From Vogesella oryzae (GTDB lineage: Bacteria; Pseudomonadota; Gammaproteobacteria; Burkholderiales; Chromobacteriaceae): 64,000 bases of DNA. Each line of letters starts with the position of its first letter. Position 1 is the first letter of the stretch. Both the position numbers and the translations under genes were made by a program. The stretch is from NCBI RefSeq assembly GCF_902829295.1, contig NZ_CADEPL010000020.1, positions 100,933-164,932 on the forward strand. The letters are read 5' to 3'. The notes beneath the pieces are model-generated. The model saw nothing but the letters and a program-made list of their open reading frames with translations. It did not search any database and was not told where the DNA came from. Shown here in pieces: positions 44,462-52,940 of the stretch.

Positions 44462-44718
44462 GGGCCGTGGTGCTGATGACGCTGGTGGGCGGCCTGGCCA
44501 CCTTCAGCGGCCCGCTGCTGGGTGCCTTCGTGGTGGTGACCATCGAGAACAAGCTGGGCGAGATCGGCAACGCGCTGGCCCAGCTCAGCGGCATCGACTG
44601 GTTCGCCACCCTCGGCGACTCGGTGACGCTGGTGACCGGCGCCATCTTCATTATCTGCGTACTGGCCTTCCGCCGCGGCATCATGGGCGAGCTGGCCAGC
44701 CGCTGGGCCAAACACTAG
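44461..44718 (+). pseudogene. Truncated branched-chain amino-acid permease LivM (C-terminal remnant)
   Basis: Plus-strand frame ending at TAG 44716-44718 gives about 85 residues beginning GAVVLMTLVGGLATFSGPLL, the conserved late part of LivM-type permeases, ending with a hydrophobic helix and AFRRGIMGELASRW. All earlier helices are absent. It starts exactly where the opposite-strand GntR remnant stops, the scar expected of one deletion spanning divergent genes. Confidence 0.82.
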
Positions 44719-44753
44719 CGCTGTTTTTGTGTCAGGGGTTTGCTCCCAGTTTG

Positions 44754-44779
44754 GCGCGGGTTCGTCCCGCGCTTTTTTT
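44754..44779 (+). terminator. Rho-independent terminator behind the livM remnant
   Basis: GCGCGGG, loop TTCGT, CCCGCGC, then seven T residues. It probably ended the lost liv operon. Confidence 0.9.
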
Positions 44780-44819
44780 ATGCCGGCACGGCATGCCCTT
44801 GCTGCCATGCCGGAGACTA

Positions 44820-46640
44820 TCACTCCCCCATCACCACCCCTTCGCGGCGCGGGTCGGCGCCGCCGAAGAAACCACCGTCACGACGCCCGATCGCCTGCAG
44901 GCCGCTGGTCATTTCGCTTTCCCGCACTTCGTGACCATGCGCCTGCAACCAGCTGATGGTGTCGGCCGGAAAGCGCTGCTGCTCCAGCAGCGTCGGTGCA
45001 CCGGTAGCGCCGAAGTTGGGCAGGCTGATGGCCTGCTGCGCGTCCATGCCCCAGTTGAGCATCGCATACAGCGTCTTGGCGGTGTAGTGGATGATCAGCG
45101 CGCCCCCCGGACTGCCGGCACTGATCAGCACCTGGCCGCTGGCCTTGTCGAACACCAGCGTCGGGCTCATCGAACTGCGCGGACGCTTGCCCGGTTGCAC
45201 GCGGTTGGCGGTGGGCAGGCCGCGGGTGTCATTGGGCGCAAAGTTGAAATCGGTAAGCTGGTTATTGAGCAGGAAACCGCCGCTGCCCTTGCCGGACGGA
45301 TTCACCATCTGCCGCGCGCCGAACTGCGCTTCCACCGTGGTGGTCATGCTCAGCGCGTGGCCTGCTGCATCGATGATGCTGATGTGGCTGGTGCCGTACT
45401 CCGGCTGCGCCGCGGCCAACCCCAGTGCGGCCTGCAGCACGCCTGGCTGGCCCGGCTGCGCCGTCTTCATGCTGGTTTCACCGATCAGGCCGGCACGCGC
45501 CGCCAGATACGCCGGCGCCAGCATGCTGTGCCAGCTGCCACCGGGTGGGCTGACAAAATCGGGATCGCCGACATACTTGGCACGATCGGCAAACGCCAGT
45601 CGCGATGCCTCGGTGTACAGGTGCAGCCACTGCGGCGACGGCAACAGCTTGCCATCCGCCGCCTGCTGCGGCGGATGGCTGGCGGCGGCGGTATTGTTCA
45701 GGATGCCCAGAATCTGGCCGATGGCCAGCATGCCGCTGCTGGGCGGCGGAAACCCGCACAGCCGGTAGTCGTGCTCGCGGGCCCGATAGTCGCTGCACAG
45801 TGCCTCGCGCTTCTTTGGCCGGTAGGCGGCCAGATCGGCCAGCGTCAGCAAGCCGGGGTTGGCCGCATGTCCGCGCACCTTGGTGACGATGGCCGCCGCC
45901 ACCGGCCCCTGCAGCAGCGCCTTGCTGCCCTGTGCGGCGATGGCGCGCAGCACCTCGGCGTAGGGCTGGTTCTGCAGCACATGCCCCACCGGCCACGGCT
46001 GGCCATCCGGCTGGTAGAAATACGCCGCCGCCACCGGGTCCTGCCGCAGGTAGCGGTCGGACTGCAGCAGGGTGAACAGCCGCGGGCTGATGGCAAAGCC
46101 CTGCTCGGCCAGGCGGATCGCCGGCTGGAACAACAGCGCCCACGGCAGGCGCCCCTGCTCGCGGTGTGCCATTTCCAGCATGGCCACTGCGCCCGGCACG
46201 CCTACCGAGCGCCCGCCCACGACCGCGGCATCAAAACCCATCGGCTTGCCCTCGGCCGTCAGGAACAGCCGTTCGTCAGCAGCGGCCGGCGCGGTCTCGC
46301 GGCCATCGTAGGCGCTCACCGCCTTGCCGTCCCAGTACAGCAGGAAGGCACCACCACCGATGCCGCTGCTCTGCGGCTCGACCAGCCCCAGCACCATCTG
46401 CACCGCGATGGCGGCATCCAGCGCGCTGCCGCCGGCTGCCAGTACCTGGCGGCCGGCATCGGTGGCCAGCGGGTTGGCCGCCGCCACCGCGTAGTGGCGG
46501 GTGGCCCAGCCCGGTTTGTCCTGGTAGCCGGAGGCGACTTCCGGCTGCGGTGGCAGCGGGCTGTAGTTGAAGGCCGGCGGTGTGGCGGCACAGGCCCCCA
46601 GCAGCAAGGCGAGGGCGAGGACATTCAGGCGGGGCAACAT
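44820..46640 (-). CDS. ggt: Gamma-glutamyltransferase, lipoprotein form
   Basis: Ntn-hydrolase that cleaves gamma-glutamyl bonds such as in glutathione and self-processes into two subunits. It has 606 residues from the ATG behind AAGGAG; the signal has a lipobox (LLLGAC), so it is likely membrane-anchored in the periplasm. The autoprocessing and catalytic Thr is about residue 417 in YGTSHISIIDAAG, followed by SMTTTVEAQFG and NNQLTDFNFAP. The late segment has SAGSPGG. The LysR gene upstream (46812-47720) is oriented the same way. Three 9-mer copies. Confidence 0.95.
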   Translation of the reverse strand: MLPRLNVLALALLLGACAATPPAFNYSPLPPQPEVASGYQDKPGWATRHYAVAAANPLATDAGRQVLAAGGSALDAAIAVQMVLGLVEPQSSGIGGGAFLLYWDGKAVSAYDGRETAPAAADERLFLTAEGKPMGFDAAVVGGRSVGVPGAVAMLEMAHREQGRLPWALLFQPAIRLAEQGFAISPRLFTLLQSDRYLRQDPVAAAYFYQPDGQPWPVGHVLQNQPYAEVLRAIAAQGSKALLQGPVAAAIVTKVRGHAANPGLLTLADLAAYRPKKREALCSDYRAREHDYRLCGFPPPSSGMLAIGQILGILNNTAAASHPPQQAADGKLLPSPQWLHLYTEASRLAFADRAKYVGDPDFVSPPGGSWHSMLAPAYLAARAGLIGETSMKTAQPGQPGVLQAALGLAAAQPEYGTSHISIIDAAGHALSMTTTVEAQFGARQMVNPSGKGSGGFLLNNQLTDFNFAPNDTRGLPTANRVQPGKRPRSSMSPTLVFDKASGQVLISAGSPGGALIIHYTAKTLYAMLNWGMDAQQAISLPNFGATGAPTLLEQQRFPADTISWLQAHGHEVRESEMTSGLQAIGRRDGGFFGGADPRREGVVMGE

Positions 46641-46811
46641 GGCAACTCCTTGCAACAGGGGAAAGCTTCATCGATAGCACATCTCATGCCAAATGAAAGC
46701 CTCCGCTGCGCCATACCGCCTCGCCCAGGCAACAGCCGGCCGGCAACACGGACACCAGCCACCTGCAGCAAATCCGCCGTGGCTGCCGGCTACACTTCCA
46801 GCGTCAGCCGG

Positions 46812-47720
46812 CTAGCGCGGCAGATCAGCCACTGGTGACGCCCCCGCGCCAAAACCCCGGGCACAGGCCAGAAACCTTGCCAGGCATGGATTGTCGTTGC
46901 CCGCCGCCCAGATGATGCCCTGCTCGACAATCCGCGCGCCGGCGACCTCCCGGAACTCGGCGCCAGCCAGCCGCATCCTGGCCATCGATTGCGGCACCAG
47001 CGATACGCCGAGGCCTTCGGCCACCAGGTTGACGATGGTCTGCTGCAGATGGGTTTCCAGCCGGATCTGCGGCTCAAAGCCATGATCGCGACAGCAGCCG
47101 ATGACCAGCTCGTGCAAGGCCGGTGCGGTGGTTGCGGGGAAGGTGATGAAAGGCTCGCCAGCCAGATCGCTGACGGCAATTTCTGGCAATTGCGCCAGCC
47201 GGTGAGCGCTGGGCACCACCGCGCACAGCGGCTCGGCATGAACCGCCATGTACTCGAGTCCCGGGGGCCGCTGCCAGGGAAAAGCAATGCCGGCATCGAC
47301 AGCACCGGAGATGAGCGCATCGTTCAATTCCCGCGGCAACACTTCGCTTAACTGCACCTCGGCCTGCGGGTAGGCGTCACTGTATTGCCGGATCAGCGGT
47401 GGCAACACGCTCCACGCCGCACTCATGGTAAAGCCGACCCGCAACACCCCCAGCTCGCCGCGTTCAATGGCCTGGGTGCTGCGCACGGCGGCATCCAGCG
47501 CGGCGATGACGCGGCTGGCCTGTTCGTGGAAGTGCCGGCCGGCGGCGGTAAGCTCCACCAGCCTGGTCGAGCGTTTGAGCAGGGCGACACCCAGCTCTTC
47601 TTCCATCGCCGCGATTTGCCGGCTTAGCGGCGGTTGCGAGATGTGCAGCAAAGCTGCGGCACGGCCGAAATGCAGCGTCTCGGCCAGCGTAACGAAATAA
47701 CGCAGTTGGCGAAAATCCAT
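46812..47720 (-). CDS. LysR-type regulator divergent from an AEC transporter
   Basis: 302 residues: helix-turn-helix MDFRQLRYFVTLAETLHFGR then LLHISQPPLSRQI, and a substrate domain of the BenM/CatM/CbbR-like type. A canonical LysR box (ATAC-N7-GTAT) lies in the 108-bp region shared with the divergent AEC gene, its likely target. ggt follows 171 bp downstream on the same strand. Confidence 0.92.
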   Translation of the reverse strand: MDFRQLRYFVTLAETLHFGRAAALLHISQPPLSRQIAAMEEELGVALLKRSTRLVELTAAGRHFHEQASRVIAALDAAVRSTQAIERGELGVLRVGFTMSAAWSVLPPLIRQYSDAYPQAEVQLSEVLPRELNDALISGAVDAGIAFPWQRPPGLEYMAVHAEPLCAVVPSAHRLAQLPEIAVSDLAGEPFITFPATTAPALHELVIGCCRDHGFEPQIRLETHLQQTIVNLVAEGLGVSLVPQSMARMRLAGAEFREVAGARIVEQGIIWAAGNDNPCLARFLACARGFGAGASPVADLPR

Positions 47721-47726
47721 AGATTG

Positions 47727-47741
47727 ATACCTTTTAAGTAT
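47727..47741. promoter_or_regulatory. LysR-type box (ATAC-N7-GTAT)
   Basis: ATACCTTTTAAGTAT fits the T-N11-A consensus exactly with dyad ends, 7 bases upstream of the LysR start and 88 bases before the AEC gene. Confidence 0.7.
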
Positions 47742-47828
47742 TTATATCTCACATATATAGCATTGGACGGTATTTATACGGAAACTTAAGCTGCACGCGT
47801 CTCTGTTCCCCTGGTTACACGCGCCCAA

Positions 47829-48758
47829 ATGTCGTCGATCATCAACGTGGTATTGCCAATCTTCGGCTTGATACTGGCCGGTTACCTCTGTCGCCGTAGC
47901 GGGCGGCTGGGGGAAACCGCCTCCACCGAGCTGAACCGCTTTGTCGTCTGGCTGGCTCTGCCGGCGCTGCTGTTCAAGGTAACCGCCACCTCCAGCTGGG
48001 GAGAGCTATGGCAACCCGGATTCATCGCCTCGGTGTGTGCCGGCTCGTTCCTGGTATTCGCCGTCACCGTCATTTACCGCCGGCGCCAGCTGCGGCACCT
48101 GGCCGATGCCAGCATAGACGGGCTGAGCGCTGCCTATGCCAACACCGGCTTTCTGGGCATCCCGCTGTGTATGCTGGTGCTCGGCAGCAAAGGGCTGCTA
48201 CCGGCCATTATCGCGACGCTGATTGTCGCCTGCCTGCTGTTCGCCATCGGTATCGTGCTGATTGAAATCGGCCTGCAAGACAAGCAGAAGGCCTTGCCGG
48301 CAATCCTGAAAATCAGCAAATCACTGGCCAGCAATCCCTTGCTGATCGCTCCGTTACTCGGCAGCGCCTATGCCGCCAGCGGCGGCAGCCTGCCGGCAGC
48401 GGCAACACAGTTCCTGTCCATGCTGGGGGCCGCCGCTACACCGTGCGCGCTGGTGTCCCTCGGCCTGTTTCTTGCCCAAAAGCAGCAAGGCCGCCGCGAT
48501 GGCACCGCCGGACTGGTGATGGCAAAACTGCTATTGCAACCGCTGCTGACCGGTTTTCTGGCTTTTCGCGTGTTCCAGTTGCCGGCCCTGTGGGCCGACG
48601 CGGCCCTGCTGCTCAGCGCCCTGCCCACCGGGACCGGCCCCTTCATGCTGACCAGCTTTTACGAACGCGAAGCGGCACTGGTGTCACGCGTCATCCTGCT
48701 GACCACACTCGGATCTGTGATCACAATCTCTGCCTCGCTGTACCTGCTTGGACTGTAA
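47829..48758 (+). CDS. Auxin-efflux-carrier (AEC) family transporter
   Basis: 309 residues, about ten membrane helices starting IINVVLPIFGLILAGYL. The central motif GLSAAYANTGFLGIPLCMLVLG is characteristic of the family (malonate, malate or other anion transport in bacteria). Substrate unknown. Divergent from a LysR regulator with a clear LysR box between. Confidence 0.88.
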   Translation: MSSIINVVLPIFGLILAGYLCRRSGRLGETASTELNRFVVWLALPALLFKVTATSSWGELWQPGFIASVCAGSFLVFAVTVIYRRRQLRHLADASIDGLSAAYANTGFLGIPLCMLVLGSKGLLPAIIATLIVACLLFAIGIVLIEIGLQDKQKALPAILKISKSLASNPLLIAPLLGSAYAASGGSLPAAATQFLSMLGAAATPCALVSLGLFLAQKQQGRRDGTAGLVMAKLLLQPLLTGFLAFRVFQLPALWADAALLLSALPTGTGPFMLTSFYEREAALVSRVILLTTLGSVITISASLYLLGL

Positions 48759-48916
48759 GGCCGCAAACTGTGCCCTCCACCCAAGCCTGGCCCGGCAGGC
48801 ACCAAACAGCACCGCCACGGGGATGCGCGGCAATGCCTGCGGCGGCCCGCTCCTCTGCCAGCACCAGGCAGCGAACTGCTACACTGCCGGCCTTTCCCGC
48901 TTTGCGCCCCTGCCCC

Positions 48917-49660
48917 ATGCTCACCATCCTGTATCTCGACGAACACCTGATCGCCATCGACAAGCCCTCCGGCCTGCTGGTACACCGCAGCGAGATCGAT
49001 CGCCGCGAGACCCGCTTCGCGGTGCAGCTGCTGCGCGACCAGATCGGCCAGCAGGTGTTTCCGGTACACCGGCTGGACCGCGGCACCAGCGGCGTGCTGC
49101 TGTTCGCGCTGGATAGCGCCACCGCGCGGCTGCTCAATGACGGTTTCGCCGCGCGCCAGCCCGGCAAAACCTATCTGGCGATCGTGCGCGGCCACCCGCA
49201 GGACAGCGGCGACATTGATCACGCCATCACCCGCCAGCCGGACGAGCGCGAGTACGTGCATGGCGATGCCCAGCTCAACGCCCAGCCGGCGTTTACCCGC
49301 TACCGCACGCTGGCACGCTGCGAGTTGCCGTTCGCGGTGGACCGCTACCCGCAAAGCCGCTATGCCTTGGTACAGCTGGCACCGGAAACCGGCCGCCGCC
49401 ACCAGCTGCGCCGCCACCTCAAGCACATCGCCCACCCGATCATCGGCGATGCCACCCACGGCAAGGGCGTGCACAACCGCTTCTTCCTGAGCCAGTTCAA
49501 CGTTGGCCGCATGTTGCTGCACGCAGTCGAATTGACGCTGACGCATCCTCACAGCGGCCAGCCCCTGACCATCACCGCACCGTTGTCCGGCAATTTCGCG
49601 CGCCTGCTGCGCGAGTTCGGCTGGCAGGACGCATTGCCGGCCGCATGGCTGGGCGACTGA
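48917..49660 (+). CDS. truC: tRNA pseudouridine synthase (TruC/RluA family)
   Basis: 247 residues from the ATG giving MLTILYLDEHLIAIDKPSG; longer in-frame sequence upstream is not conserved. Catalytic Asp in VHRLDRGTSGVLLF (near residue 55), and the KTYLAIVRG, GRRHQLRRHLKHI and GDATHGKG blocks of RluA-type enzymes. Length and lack of an S4 domain fit TruC, which modifies U65 of tRNA. One 9-mer copy at 49502-49510. Confidence 0.88.
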   Translation: MLTILYLDEHLIAIDKPSGLLVHRSEIDRRETRFAVQLLRDQIGQQVFPVHRLDRGTSGVLLFALDSATARLLNDGFAARQPGKTYLAIVRGHPQDSGDIDHAITRQPDEREYVHGDAQLNAQPAFTRYRTLARCELPFAVDRYPQSRYALVQLAPETGRRHQLRRHLKHIAHPIIGDATHGKGVHNRFFLSQFNVGRMLLHAVELTLTHPHSGQPLTITAPLSGNFARLLREFGWQDALPAAWLGD

Positions 49661-49709
49661 GACCCCGGCTTAAGCTACAATAGCCGGCTGTTTTTGACGG
49701 CCCACGCCC

Positions 49710-50567
49710 ATGCTCAGTTATCGCCACGCCTTTCACGCCGGCAACCACGCCGACGTCCTCAAGCACCTGGTAGAGGTGCAGATTCTTGATTATCTCGGCC
49801 AGAAAGGGGCTTTCTGGTACATCGACACCCATGCCGGTGCCGGTGCCTACAGCCTGACCGAAGGCTATGCCACCAAAACGGCCGAGTATGTCGATGGCGT
49901 GGCACGACTGTGGCAGCGTGACGATGCGCCGGAGCTGGTGCAGCGTTATCTGGCCGTGGTGCGCGGTATGAACGAGGACGGTGAGCTGCGCCACTACCCG
50001 GGCTCGCCGTGGTTCGCCGCCGAGGTGATGGACAGCAGCAACAAGCTGCGGCTGTTCGAACTGCATCCCAGCGATTTCGAGTTGCTGTCGCACTGTTTTG
50101 CCGATGCCGGCCGCCGCGTGAAAGTGGAAAAGGCCAACGGCTTCGAGGGCATCAAGTCCATCCTGCCGCCGCCACCGCGCCGCGCGCTGACGCTGATCGA
50201 TCCGCCATACGAAGACAAGGGCGACTACCAGCACGTGGTACGGGCGATGAAAGAGGCGCTGAAACGCTTTGCCACCGGTACCTACGCCATCTGGTACCCG
50301 CTGCTGCAGCGCAAGGAAGTGGGCGACATGCTGCGCGAACTGCGCAAGTTGCCCTGCCATAGCTGGCTGGATGTGACGCTGACGGTACGCAAGCCGTCGG
50401 CCGACGGTTTCGGCATGCACGGCACCGGCATGTTCGTGGTCAACCCGCCATGGACACTGAAGCGCGAGCTGGAGTCCGTACTGCCGTGGTTAAAAGACGT
50501 GCTGGCGATTGATGCCGGCGCCGGCTTCAGCCTGGATTTCCAGGAAAACGGCCACCAGAAGAACTGA
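49710..50567 (+). CDS. rlmJ: 23S rRNA (adenine-2030 N6)-methyltransferase
   Basis: SAM-dependent rRNA methyltransferase. It has 285 residues; begins MLSYRHAFHAGNHADVLKHL, the RlmJ signature. The SAM-binding motif is near YIDTHAGAGAY and the catalytic DPPYED near residue 167. The length is normal. Followed by a rho-independent terminator. Confidence 0.94.
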   Translation: MLSYRHAFHAGNHADVLKHLVEVQILDYLGQKGAFWYIDTHAGAGAYSLTEGYATKTAEYVDGVARLWQRDDAPELVQRYLAVVRGMNEDGELRHYPGSPWFAAEVMDSSNKLRLFELHPSDFELLSHCFADAGRRVKVEKANGFEGIKSILPPPPRRALTLIDPPYEDKGDYQHVVRAMKEALKRFATGTYAIWYPLLQRKEVGDMLRELRKLPCHSWLDVTLTVRKPSADGFGMHGTGMFVVNPPWTLKRELESVLPWLKDVLAIDAGAGFSLDFQENGHQKN

Positions 50568-50571
50568 CCAG

Positions 50572-50595
50572 ACCCGGCCCTGCGCCGGGTTTTTT
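50572..50595 (+). terminator. Rho-independent terminator of rlmJ
   Basis: ACCCGGC / GCCGGGT stem (7 bp) followed by TTTTTT, 5 bases after the stop. Confidence 0.92.
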
Positions 50596-50674
50596 GTGGC
50601 CTAGCCCGGCGGCCAGTCGCCGGCCGGCTTGCCACCTGCCATCATGCAAAAGTCATCAGACATTGGAGGCAGTC

Positions 50675-51076
50675 ATGATCAAGCAAGTCGGCACAACCCC
50701 CATCCGCGAATACCACACCGCCCGCTGCCATTGCGGCGCGGTGGTACTGGAGCTGCATCTACCCGATGGCATCGTCGATCCGCGCCGCTGCGACTGCTCG
50801 ATCTGCCGCCGCAAGGGTGCCATCGTGGCCTCGGTACCGCTAGCCGGCATCCGCATCGTGCAAGGCGAGGACAAGCTGCGGCGATACCAGTTCAACACCC
50901 GTACCGCCAGCCACTATTTCTGCAGCGAGTGCGGCATCTACACCCACCACCAGCGGCGCAGCAATCCGCAACAGTACGGCTACAACGTCGGCTGCCTGGA
51001 TGACGTCAACCCGTTCCTGCTCGAGCCGGTGCCGCTGAACGATGGCGTCAACCATCCTGCTGATCGCCAGCCATGA
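50675..51076 (+). CDS. GFA/CENP-V-fold zinc-binding protein
   Basis: 133 residues from MIKQVGTTPI; an upstream in-frame ATG is unconserved. Zinc-cysteine clusters: CHCG (residues 18-21), CDCSICRRKG (43-52) and CSECG (near 88). This is the glutathione-dependent formaldehyde-activating enzyme/GFA family; the biochemical role of most members is unknown. Convergent with the YitT-like gene across a shared hairpin. Confidence 0.9.
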   Translation: MIKQVGTTPIREYHTARCHCGAVVLELHLPDGIVDPRRCDCSICRRKGAIVASVPLAGIRIVQGEDKLRRYQFNTRTASHYFCSECGIYTHHQRRSNPQQYGYNVGCLDDVNPFLLEPVPLNDGVNHPADRQP

Positions 51077-51077
51077 A

Positions 51078-51107
51078 AAAAGGTTGGCCGCATGCGGCCA
51101 ACCTTTG
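51078..51107. terminator. Shared GTTGGCCGC inverted-pair terminator
   Basis: GGTTGGCCGC, loop AT, GCGGCCAACC flanked by AAAAAA on the left, read as TTTTTT on the minus strand after the stem. Convincing for the minus-strand YitT-like gene, likely also ends the plus-strand GFA gene. Confidence 0.85.
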
Positions 51108-51125
51108 CACGACACCCAGCCACCG

Positions 51126-51761
51126 TTACATGGCGATATAGCGATCCGGACGGTGGTTGAAACCGATCACCATGTTCAGGGCGGCGGCGCCGAGAATGGA
51201 GCCGAGCAGGGCCTGCCAGCTCACCAGCAGCAGCGAAGCCAGCAGGATCACCACGTCCAGCCCCAGCTGCAGCTTGCCGGCACGAATGCCGTAGCGCTCC
51301 TGCAGGTACAGCGCCAGAATGTTGATACCACCGAGGCTGGCCTGATGGCGGAACAGCGCGATGAACCCCATCCCCATCATCAGACCGCCGACCAGGCCGG
51401 TATAGAACGGATTGAGACTGCCAAGATGCAGGAACTGGCCATGCACACTGGTAAACAGTGACAACAGGCTGACGGCGATGAAAGTCTTGAGGGTGAAACG
51501 CCAGCCCATGCGCCGCCATGCCAGCCAGTAGAACGGCAGGTTGATGACAAAGAAAATCGCGCCAAACGGCAGGCCGGTGCGGTAGTGAATCAGAAATGCG
51601 ATGCCGGCGGTGCTACCGGTCAACAGCCCGGCCTGCTTGAACATCACCACGCCGAATGCCACCAGCAAGGTGCCAACCAGGATGGCAAGGACATCCTCCA
51701 GCAACGAGTGGGCAATGGCGGTATCAGCAGGCGGCATGGCAGTTTGGCTAAGCGTGGTCAT
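51126..51761 (-). CDS. YitT-family membrane protein
   Basis: 211 residues with about six membrane helices; the second and third form the typical TGSTAGIAFLIHYRTG and GAIFFVINLPFYWLAWRRMG blocks. Function unknown. No YitT C-terminal cytoplasmic domain (DUF2179) is present, so it is a short form. A terminator built from the GTTGGCCGC pair follows it. Confidence 0.82.
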   Translation of the reverse strand: MTTLSQTAMPPADTAIAHSLLEDVLAILVGTLLVAFGVVMFKQAGLLTGSTAGIAFLIHYRTGLPFGAIFFVINLPFYWLAWRRMGWRFTLKTFIAVSLLSLFTSVHGQFLHLGSLNPFYTGLVGGLMMGMGFIALFRHQASLGGINILALYLQERYGIRAGKLQLGLDVVILLASLLLVSWQALLGSILGAAALNMVIGFNHRPDRYIAM

Positions 51762-51938
51762 GATGGATATTGCAGCGCAACAAAAAGAGCGGTCATTTTA
51801 CGGCCACACCAGCCACGCCTCCAGCACCTAGATCAAGAAACCCCAAAAACGCAATTGCCTGCCATTTAACAAAACAAATAGCAGGCAATGCGCAATTTAA
51901 CCTCACGACAACCGTAAGCCCTCTGCGACGGCGCGGCA

Positions 51939-52892
51939 TCAGCCGCGGCGCAACCAGGCGGACAGTGCGCGGATGTCTTCCGGCGTAGTACGGCAGCAGC
52001 CACCGATGCAGCTGGCACCCGCTGCGCGCCACTGGCGGGCGGCTTCGGCAAAGGCTTGCGGATCGCTGCTGCCATGCCAGGTCTTGGTGACCGGATCGTA
52101 AGCCTCTCCCGAGTTGGGATAAGTCAGCAGCCGCTTGCCGCTGGCTTTTGCCGCAGCCTGCAACAGCGGTGCGATGTGACGTGGTGCCGTGCAGTTTACC
52201 CCCACCGCCACCACCTGCTGGAACGGCTCCAGTGCGGCAATGGCCTCGGCCAGCGGCGTACCTTCGCTGAGATTGGCATCGTCACGGCAGGAGAAGCTGA
52301 TCCACGCGGCGGCGTGCGGAAACTCCTGCTGCAACAGACGGGCAATGGCCACCGCCTCAACCTGGCATGGAATGGTTTCGCAAGCCAGTAGATCCGGTCC
52401 GGCGACCAGCAAGGCAGCAATGCGCGGACGATGGAAGTCCATCAATTGCTGCTCGCTCAGGCCATAGTTGCCGCGGTATTCGGAGCCATCCGCCAGCATG
52501 GCGCCATACGGGCCGACCGACGCCGCCACCAGTGGCTTGATGCGGCCAACCCGATGCTGTTCGTCTGCCCAAAAAGCATCGCGTGCCGCCTGGGCCAGCT
52601 CGATCGACAACCGCATCAGGCGTGCCGACTCTTCTTCGCTCAGACCGCGTTTGGCAAAGCCGGGAAAACTGGCCTGATAACTGGCCGTGGTCGCCACATC
52701 GGCCCCGGCCATGAAGTAGTCGTAATGCACGTCCCGGATCAGCTGCGGCTGCTCGATCAGCACACGGGCAGACCACAGGGCGTCATTAAGATTGCAACCG
52801 CGACGCTCCAGCTCCGACGCCATGGCGCCATCCAGAACGACAGGAGTGTCTGCGGAAAACTGACTGAAAGGATTGTGCAATTGTGGCTCCAC
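51939..52892 (-). CDS. mmuM: Homocysteine S-methyltransferase
   Basis: Transfers methyl from S-methylmethionine or SAM to homocysteine, making methionine. It has about 317 residues. Zinc ligands: Cys in VGVNCTAPRHI and the pair in GGCCRTTPEDI near the C-terminus; the N-terminal block VVLDGAMASELERRG is conserved. The start is unclear: GTG at 52890-52892, or TTG four codons on, which has GGAG at a better distance. The start lies directly in the T-rich tail of the chemotaxis-gene terminator, so no promoter fits between. One 9-mer copy at 52542-52550. Confidence 0.88.
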   Translation of the reverse strand: MEPQLHNPFSQFSADTPVVLDGAMASELERRGCNLNDALWSARVLIEQPQLIRDVHYDYFMAGADVATTASYQASFPGFAKRGLSEEESARLMRLSIELAQAARDAFWADEQHRVGRIKPLVAASVGPYGAMLADGSEYRGNYGLSEQQLMDFHRPRIAALLVAGPDLLACETIPCQVEAVAIARLLQQEFPHAAAWISFSCRDDANLSEGTPLAEAIAALEPFQQVVAVGVNCTAPRHIAPLLQAAAKASGKRLLTYPNSGEAYDPVTKTWHGSSDPQAFAEAARQWRAAGASCIGGCCRTTPEDIRALSAWLRRG

Positions 52893-52896
52893 AAAT

Positions 52897-52920
52897 AAAA
52901 AACCCCGGCACGGGCCGGGG
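52897..52920 (-). terminator. Rho-independent terminator of the chemotaxis gene
   Basis: On the minus strand CCCCGGC, loop CCGT, GCCGGGG and TTTTTTATTTG. The tail overlaps the start region of mmuM. Confidence 0.92.
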
Positions 52921-52940
52921 CGGGATATGACGGGTCGCGA

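Noticed and set aside
44140..44823. A 227-codon minus-strand frame over the deletion scar
   Set aside because: The frame is antisense to the livM remnant and out of phase with the GntR remnant; no homology.
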